Assembly (NCBI GenBank): GCA_965207025.1
Contig: OZ242258.1
Location: 1,240,001 to 1,304,000 of the forward strand
Origin: Bin87 sp034423595
Lineage (GTDB): Bacteria > Chloroflexota > Dehalococcoidia > Lucifugimonadales > UBA3495
DNA length: 64,000 nucleotides
Direction of reading: 5' to 3'
The translations under genes and the position numbers were made by a program. Position 1 is the stretch's first letter. Each line of letters opens with the position of its first letter. Shown piece after piece: positions 59,953 through 64,000 of the stretch. A model generated the notes under the pieces. The model did not search any database, had not been told where the DNA came from, and saw only the letters and a program-made list of their open reading frames with translations.

Positions 59953-60876
59953 TCAGATTAGGCCCCCCACTACCACCAGCGCCACACCGCCAACCGCCAT
60001 CAACGTCCCCATTACCAACTCTACTGTAATCGATTCAGTGTGACGCAGGAATATGCGCACAAGGAACAAGGTGACCAAAGGGTTGCACGACACGATGGGC
60101 GCAAGGACCAGAATGTTGGAGCCGTCGCGGGTCACCGCGAAGTAGAGAGACATTACCGCGCAAGCGGCCGCGAATCCAGCGAGGAACACATAGAAGGCCG
60201 CCCAGCCGGAACCGACAGCCTTGTACGCCGCCTCGCGCCCAAACACCGGCGACAGCAGCAGGGTAGCGAAAAACATGCTGCCCGCCGCCATGATCAAAGG
60301 GGATCCGAACTGGATGCTCAGTACCCGACCACTGAGAGTTGACGCGCCATAACATGCCGCCGCCAACAGCGCCAGGCCGTAGCCAGCCACGGATTTCCAA
60401 TCGCTTCCCCAGCTCTGCCTAAGGAAATTGCCTCCCGTCAACGCCAGGCCGACCACCACTATCACCGTTCCCAACCCCAGCAACAGGTTCAGTTCCTCAT
60501 TAAACCCCGAGACGCCCATGCGAGTAAGTGTCACAGCGTACAAGGCCGAGAACAAGGCCGCGCTCCCGACTATTGGAGTAACCCTGGAGGCCCCTATGAG
60601 GTTGATTGCGATGTACTGCTGGGAGCGGCCTCCCAGATAAGTGAGGATGCCGTTAGCGAATAACCACACCATCGCGATCGCCGGCAGAGTGACCACGGCG
60701 CGAAATTCAAAAACCAGCGCCAGAGTTCCGGCAAGGAGAGTCGAGGCGACCAGTGAAATCAAAGCCCCCGGCATGGGGCGTATCGCGCCCTGACCGGACA
60801 TCCCTAGTCGGACCAGAACCGCCGAACTCCCAAACCCCAACACCGCGATGCACGCGAGCCCGATAGAAACCAGCAT
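59953..60876 (-). CDS. EamA/DMT-family transporter
   Basis: 307 residues, ten predicted membrane helices in two EamA repeats: LVSIGLACIAVLGFGSSAVL, ITVELVMGTLMAVGGVALVV and others. Unlike drug exporters, its specificity is open. It starts three bases after purQ and ends 36 bases before purL, so it is a real member of the purine operon by position. Confidence 0.88.
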   Translation of the reverse strand: MLVSIGLACIAVLGFGSSAVLVRLGMSGQGAIRPMPGALISLVASTLLAGTLALVFEFRAVVTLPAIAMVWLFANGILTYLGGRSQQYIAINLIGASRVTPIVGSAALFSALYAVTLTRMGVSGFNEELNLLLGLGTVIVVVGLALTGGNFLRQSWGSDWKSVAGYGLALLAAACYGASTLSGRVLSIQFGSPLIMAAGSMFFATLLLSPVFGREAAYKAVGSGWAAFYVFLAGFAAACAVMSLYFAVTRDGSNILVLAPIVSCNPLVTLFLVRIFLRHTESITVELVMGTLMAVGGVALVVVGGLI

Positions 60877-60878
60877 CG

Positions 60879-61607
60879 TTACCGAACGGCGCCCGTTCTT
60901 GGTTCGCCGGCGACCAGCGCATTTATGGCGTCCACCATTGATCCAAAGATCAGGTTCCCGTCATCGGAACCGAGCAGCAGTTCGCAGCTGCGTTCGGGAT
61001 GCGGCATCATGCCGAGTACATTGCCAGCTTCGTTAATGATGCCGGCGATATTGCCTATGGATCCGTTGGGGTTGGCCGCATCGGTCACGCTCCCGTCGGG
61101 TTCGCAATACCGAAAGAGGATTCTTCCGCTAGCTTCGAGTTGGGCAACGGTGGCCGGGTCTGCGAAATAGCTTCCTTCACCATGAGACACGGGGATAGCC
61201 AGCGGTTCGCTAGGGTGGCATCGGCTGGTGAACATCGTGTCGGTGCGTTCAGCACGGAGGTGAGTCCACTGGCAACGATACTCCAGGTGCCCGTTGCGTC
61301 GTAGCGCTCCCGGAAGCAAGCCGGATTCACAGAGAATCTGAAAACCGTTGCAGATTCCAATGACCGGACCGCCAGATTGGGCAAATTCACGAACTGCGGC
61401 CATCACCGGGGAGAATTTTGCTATCGCGCCGGCCCGTAGATAATCCCCGTAGGAAAAGCCGCCGGGGACTACAACCGCGTCGTATGCAGTGACGTCGTTA
61501 TCCTTATGCCAGATGTAATCGGCTTGTTGCCCAAGCACTCCATTGACGGCGTGATAGCAGTCGGTATCGCTCCAAGTACCGGGGAATACCAGAATGCCAA
61601 AGCGCAT
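60879..61607 (-). CDS. purQ: Phosphoribosylformylglycinamidine synthase, glutaminase subunit
   Basis: 242 residues. Class I glutamine amidotransferase: FPGTWSDTDCYHAV, VVPGGFSYGDYLRAG, nucleophile Cys in VIGICNGFQILCESG, and late MPHPER (His-Glu). Supplies ammonia to PurL. Nine bases after the YqeY-like gene. Confidence 0.97.
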   Translation of the reverse strand: MRFGILVFPGTWSDTDCYHAVNGVLGQQADYIWHKDNDVTAYDAVVVPGGFSYGDYLRAGAIAKFSPVMAAVREFAQSGGPVIGICNGFQILCESGLLPGALRRNGHLEYRCQWTHLRAERTDTMFTSRCHPSEPLAIPVSHGEGSYFADPATVAQLEASGRILFRYCEPDGSVTDAANPNGSIGNIAGIINEAGNVLGMMPHPERSCELLLGSDDGNLIFGSMVDAINALVAGEPRTGAVR

Positions 61608-61615
61608 GATGCGGG

Positions 61616-62071
61616 TTAACCCAGGGACTCCAGCAGCCGAGATACGACAGCGTTGACTTCGCTGCCGTCGGCCTTGCCGCGCACCTGCGGCATGATGCGG
61701 CCCATCACCTTGCCACGATCGCCGGGCCCGGTAGCGCCCACGTCGGCGATAACTTGGCGGGCCAAGGCCTCAATCGCCTCGCCATCCATCTGTTCCGGCA
61801 TGTACTCCTGTAGCACGGCGAGGGCGGCCTGCTCTTTCTCGACCAGATCCTGACGACCACCCTGGCCGAACATTTCGATGCTCTCACGCCGGTCTTTCGC
61901 CTGCTTGGCGATCACGTCTGTAACGCCGGAATCGTCGAGATCTTTGAGGGCGTTTTTCTCGGCCAACTGGATCTGGCTCTTCAAAAACCGAAGAGTATCT
62001 AGGCGTTCGCGGTTTCGCGCGCGCATGGCGTTGCGAATATCCTCGTCTAATCGATCCTTGATGGTTGTCAT
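61616..62071 (-). CDS. GatB/YqeY domain-containing protein
   Basis: 151 residues from ATG 62071; an upstream reading overlaps an untranslated region. TTIKDRLDEDIRNAMRARN, LRFLKSQIQLAEKNA, EYMPEQMDGEAIEAL and MGRIMPQVRGKADG are the YqeY family. The domain binds tRNA-like surfaces in GatB; free YqeY function is unclear. Leads the purine operon. Confidence 0.92.
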   Translation of the reverse strand: MTTIKDRLDEDIRNAMRARNRERLDTLRFLKSQIQLAEKNALKDLDDSGVTDVIAKQAKDRRESIEMFGQGGRQDLVEKEQAALAVLQEYMPEQMDGEAIEALARQVIADVGATGPGDRGKVMGRIMPQVRGKADGSEVNAVVSRLLESLG

Positions 62072-62165
62072 TTGATGCCGTCCGGGAAACTCCACAGCAA
62101 ATCCGTCCAAGGGTCCTTCACACTGGGTGTCCATGCTACAACGTGGATGCCGAGCCGCGCAAGCG

Positions 62166-62174
62166 TGCTATACT
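62166..62174 (+). promoter_or_regulatory. Extended -10 promoter of tRNA-Leu
   Basis: TGC-TATACT at 62166-62174 in the same GTGCTATACTTGG string as the rpsB promoter; the tRNA begins ten bases after the box. Confidence 0.6.
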
Positions 62175-62183
62175 TGGTTGGAA

Positions 62184-62270
62184 GCCGAAGTGGCGGAATG
62201 GTAGACGCGCCGGTCTCAAAAACCGGTGGGATAATATCCCGTGTCAGTTCGAGTCTGACCTTCGGCACCA
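62184..62270 (+). tRNA. tRNA-Leu (anticodon CAA)
   Basis: 87 bases. Acceptor GCCGAAG pairs with CTTCGGC, followed by ACCA encoded in the DNA. Anticodon stem CCGGT/ACCGG with loop CTCAAAA gives CAA at 34-36, reading UUG. Long class II variable arm with GGGATA-type stem to TATCCC, and T-arm GTCAG-TTCGAGT-CTGAC. A T-rich stretch follows but no clear terminator hairpin. Confidence 0.97.
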
Positions 62271-62296
62271 GGTTTGGTTTTTCGATTGTCTGTCCC

Positions 62297-63526
62297 TCAG
62301 TCGAATGCGCCGGCGATAGCGCAATCCTCAACCTCTTCGTCGGCCATTCCCAGCAGTTCCCGAAGCACGTAGGTCATGTCCGCTGCGAAGGCGGGGGCGC
62401 CCTTGGTGACGCTGCCAGGCGTGTGGGACAGCTTGTAGGGAGCGCTCTCTATGGTCCGGTATTCGCCTTGGTGATCCGGGACGCGCCGGAAGAATCCACG
62501 CTCCCTGAGCTGGGAATCTCGGGCCAGGTCGGCGCCGGTTTGCACCACGCCGGCAGCCACGCCAGCGGCTTGAAGCATGCCCATCACGTCCTCGGCCCTG
62601 TGATGGACAGTCCAAGATTCCACCAGTGAGTCCAACTCATCGACGTTGCTCTCGCGAAATTCTGTTGTGGCGAACCGTGGCTCATCAGCCCATTGCGGCC
62701 GACCCATCACGTCCACAAAGGCGCGCCATTCCTCATCGGTGAACACCGTGATCGCCACCCACCGGTCTTCTCCTCGACATCGGTACGCCCCGTGGGGCGC
62801 GCCGCCACCATACGGGAGGCGATTGCCGGTACGCTCCGATGCCGCGCCTGCCCCGTTGACGCTCATGTCCAGCGCCAGCGTTTCCAGCAGCGAAGATAGG
62901 GCCTCGAACTGCGACACGTCCAGCCATTGCCCGCGTCCGGTCCTGGCCCGGTGCATCAAGGCCAACATCACTGCCTGCGCCCCGGCCATACCACCCACGG
63001 CGTCGCTATACGCGCTGGCCGGCCCGCTGGGGTCGGCATCGGGAAACCCGGTAAGCTGAGTGAACCCCGACCAGGCTTGCAGCGTCTGCCCGTAGCTCAC
63101 CCGGTCCTGCCACGGGCCCGTGCGCCCAAAACCGGACATGCTGAGCATGATTACGCTGGGGTTGATGGGTCGTATGGAGTCGTAGTCCAGGCCCCAGGAG
63201 GGCATCACACGGCCGCTGAAGTTCTCCGCCACCACGTCGGACACTGCGACGAGGCGTTTGGCGATGTCGATGCCCTGGGGAGTCTTCATGTTCAGGGAAA
63301 TGGACAGCTTGCCCGCGTTCCAGTTGTGGCGCTGGCCAAGGCCCCGGGCGGTAGCGGATGCCGGGCCGCCGATGACCGACAGCGCGTTGTTGGACTCGAC
63401 CTTGATCACCTCCGCGCCCTGGTCGGAAAGGATCCGTGTGGCCGATGGGCCGGCGTGAATCCAGGTGAAATCCAGCACCCTTATGCCACTAAGAGCAAGA
63501 CCGTTCTGCTGCGCGTCGCCGTTCAC
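62297..63526 (-). CDS. CaiB/BaiF family CoA transferase (class III)
   Basis: 409 residues from GTG 63526 (AGGTGG seven bases upstream). Hallmarks: GIRVLDFTWIHAGPSATRILSD, GAEVIKVESN, NWNAGKLSISLNMKTPQG, VVAENFSGRVMPSWGLDYDSI (catalytic Asp is normally in the later YSDAVGGMAGAQAVML segment, present here). Moves CoA between carboxylic acids; partner acid unknown. Ends 26 bases past tRNA-Leu on the opposite strand. Confidence 0.93.
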   Translation of the reverse strand: MNGDAQQNGLALSGIRVLDFTWIHAGPSATRILSDQGAEVIKVESNNALSVIGGPASATARGLGQRHNWNAGKLSISLNMKTPQGIDIAKRLVAVSDVVAENFSGRVMPSWGLDYDSIRPINPSVIMLSMSGFGRTGPWQDRVSYGQTLQAWSGFTQLTGFPDADPSGPASAYSDAVGGMAGAQAVMLALMHRARTGRGQWLDVSQFEALSSLLETLALDMSVNGAGAASERTGNRLPYGGGAPHGAYRCRGEDRWVAITVFTDEEWRAFVDVMGRPQWADEPRFATTEFRESNVDELDSLVESWTVHHRAEDVMGMLQAAGVAAGVVQTGADLARDSQLRERGFFRRVPDHQGEYRTIESAPYKLSHTPGSVTKGAPAFAADMTYVLRELLGMADEEVEDCAIAGAFD

Positions 63527-63551
63527 GTCAGTCCACCTTCGCTGATGTACT

Positions 63552-63896
63552 TTAGGCGTCCGGTGCCCAATGATCGTAAACGCGATTTAATTCTCTCAGC
63601 CAAAATGTTAAGTCGTTTTCTCCCGCTCGGTGTAGCCCCAGCCTCCTCGCCAGAGTAAAGAAGCCTTTTCCGGGCATGTTACTGTCGATTCGGATTACGA
63701 CGGCGGACAACAGAGGTCTCCCCGCATCGTGTTCAGCTTGGCTTACGCCGTCTAAAATGTCGGCGATTTCATTTCGATCTGCAGGGGACTCCATATTCAA
63801 GCCGGCTATGGGAGCTACATCAGAGTAATTCACATACTCCCTCCCCTGAGCGACTTCAATCAATCTTTCGTAAATGGTTTGTCTTTCTGCCAGCAT
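63552..63896 (-). CDS. Conserved protein of unknown function
   Basis: 114 residues from ATG 63896 (GGAGA seven bases upstream). MLAERQTIYERLIEVAQGRE, then VNYSDVAPIAGLNM, RPLLSAVVIRIDSNMPGKGF and FTLARRLGLHR. The arrangement recalls a family of small proteins near restriction or DNA-modification genes, without an assigned activity. 25 bases upstream of the CoA transferase start, same strand. Confidence 0.7.
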   Translation of the reverse strand: MLAERQTIYERLIEVAQGREYVNYSDVAPIAGLNMESPADRNEIADILDGVSQAEHDAGRPLLSAVVIRIDSNMPGKGFFTLARRLGLHRAGENDLTFWLRELNRVYDHWAPDA

Positions 63897-64000
63897 CAAA
63901 TTTCTCCATCTGCTTCATCTGCATTGACAGCGATCAACGATGATTCAACCTGCCTGTTGTCTCTGCATCTGAGTTCATCGTGATTTCTTCTGCCGAAAGC

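Noticed and set aside
63897..64000. Possible gene at the right edge
   Set aside because: The last 104 bases have no supportable start or family sequence.

Overview
The window reads as a high-G+C bacterial chromosome segment with tightly packed genes, many GTG/TTG starts and ATGA/GTGA-type overlaps. There is no rRNA, CRISPR array or obvious prophage. My inference is a Chloroflexota genome of the SAR202/Dehalococcoidia kind. It rests on the gene mix only: flavin monooxygenases of several families, a CaiB-type CoA transferase, M20 amidases, cyclase-family and FAH-family hydrolases, split ThDP decarboxylases and many small REP-like palindromes. No marker gene was compared against a database.

Left part, 0-8.4 kb: after the tail of rpiB, a long minus-strand run goes lysS, a Uma2-like nuclease, serS, a CE4 deacetylase, and then a three-piece nitrile hydratase / thiocyanate hydrolase-like enzyme (beta-N, beta-C, alpha). 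Two D-threonine-aldolase-like genes lie between the beta pieces and the alpha gene; one of them lacks the PLP lysine. This is the most unusual cluster in the window. 8.5-17.6 kb holds a YIP1 membrane protein, an MTHFSD-like folate enzyme, a chromate transporter/TauE/Ldh operon, a GNAT pair, a C-rich G-poor patch with a small gene of odd composition, an alcohol dehydrogenase and an FAH hydrolase.

17.6-23.1 kb is an accessory, defence-flavoured block: HicBA, a periplasmic-binding-fold protein without a signal peptide, a single-chain nuclease-methyltransferase whose specificity region is much AT-richer than the rest, and a MazF/PemK-like toxin two bases downstream. 23.1-36.2 kb is metabolic and mixed: FIST sensor, two-subunit ThDP decarboxylase, Swt1-type HEPN-TPR protein, alpha/beta hydrolase, histidine decarboxylase-like enzyme, tandem ACT protein, HpaB-like monooxygenase, MOSC protein, HNH nuclease, a frameshifted PaREP1 gene, FAD oxidoreductase and an ABC exporter.

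36.2-42 kb carries an M20 amidase, CoxG, TenA, a cyclase-family hydrolase and an amidohydrolase. 42.1-49.3 kb is the conserved housekeeping string rpsB-tsf-pyrH-frr-uppS-cdsA-dxr-rseP (translation, nucleotide, lipid carrier and envelope functions), starting from a clear extended -10 promoter; its RseP has a large insertion. 49.4-64 kb has an enoyl-CoA hydratase with a cupin, an LLM flavoprotein, an FKBP, an SDR, a fenitrothion-hydrolase-like membrane protein with a FixH-like partner, an NYN-LOTUS RNA-binding protein with a damaged start, a purQ-EamA-purL operon led by a YqeY-like gene, tRNA-Leu(CAA), and a CoA transferase.

Intergenic space carries several distinct palindromic repeat families. 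Several transcription starts share a TGnTATAnT extended -10 box.
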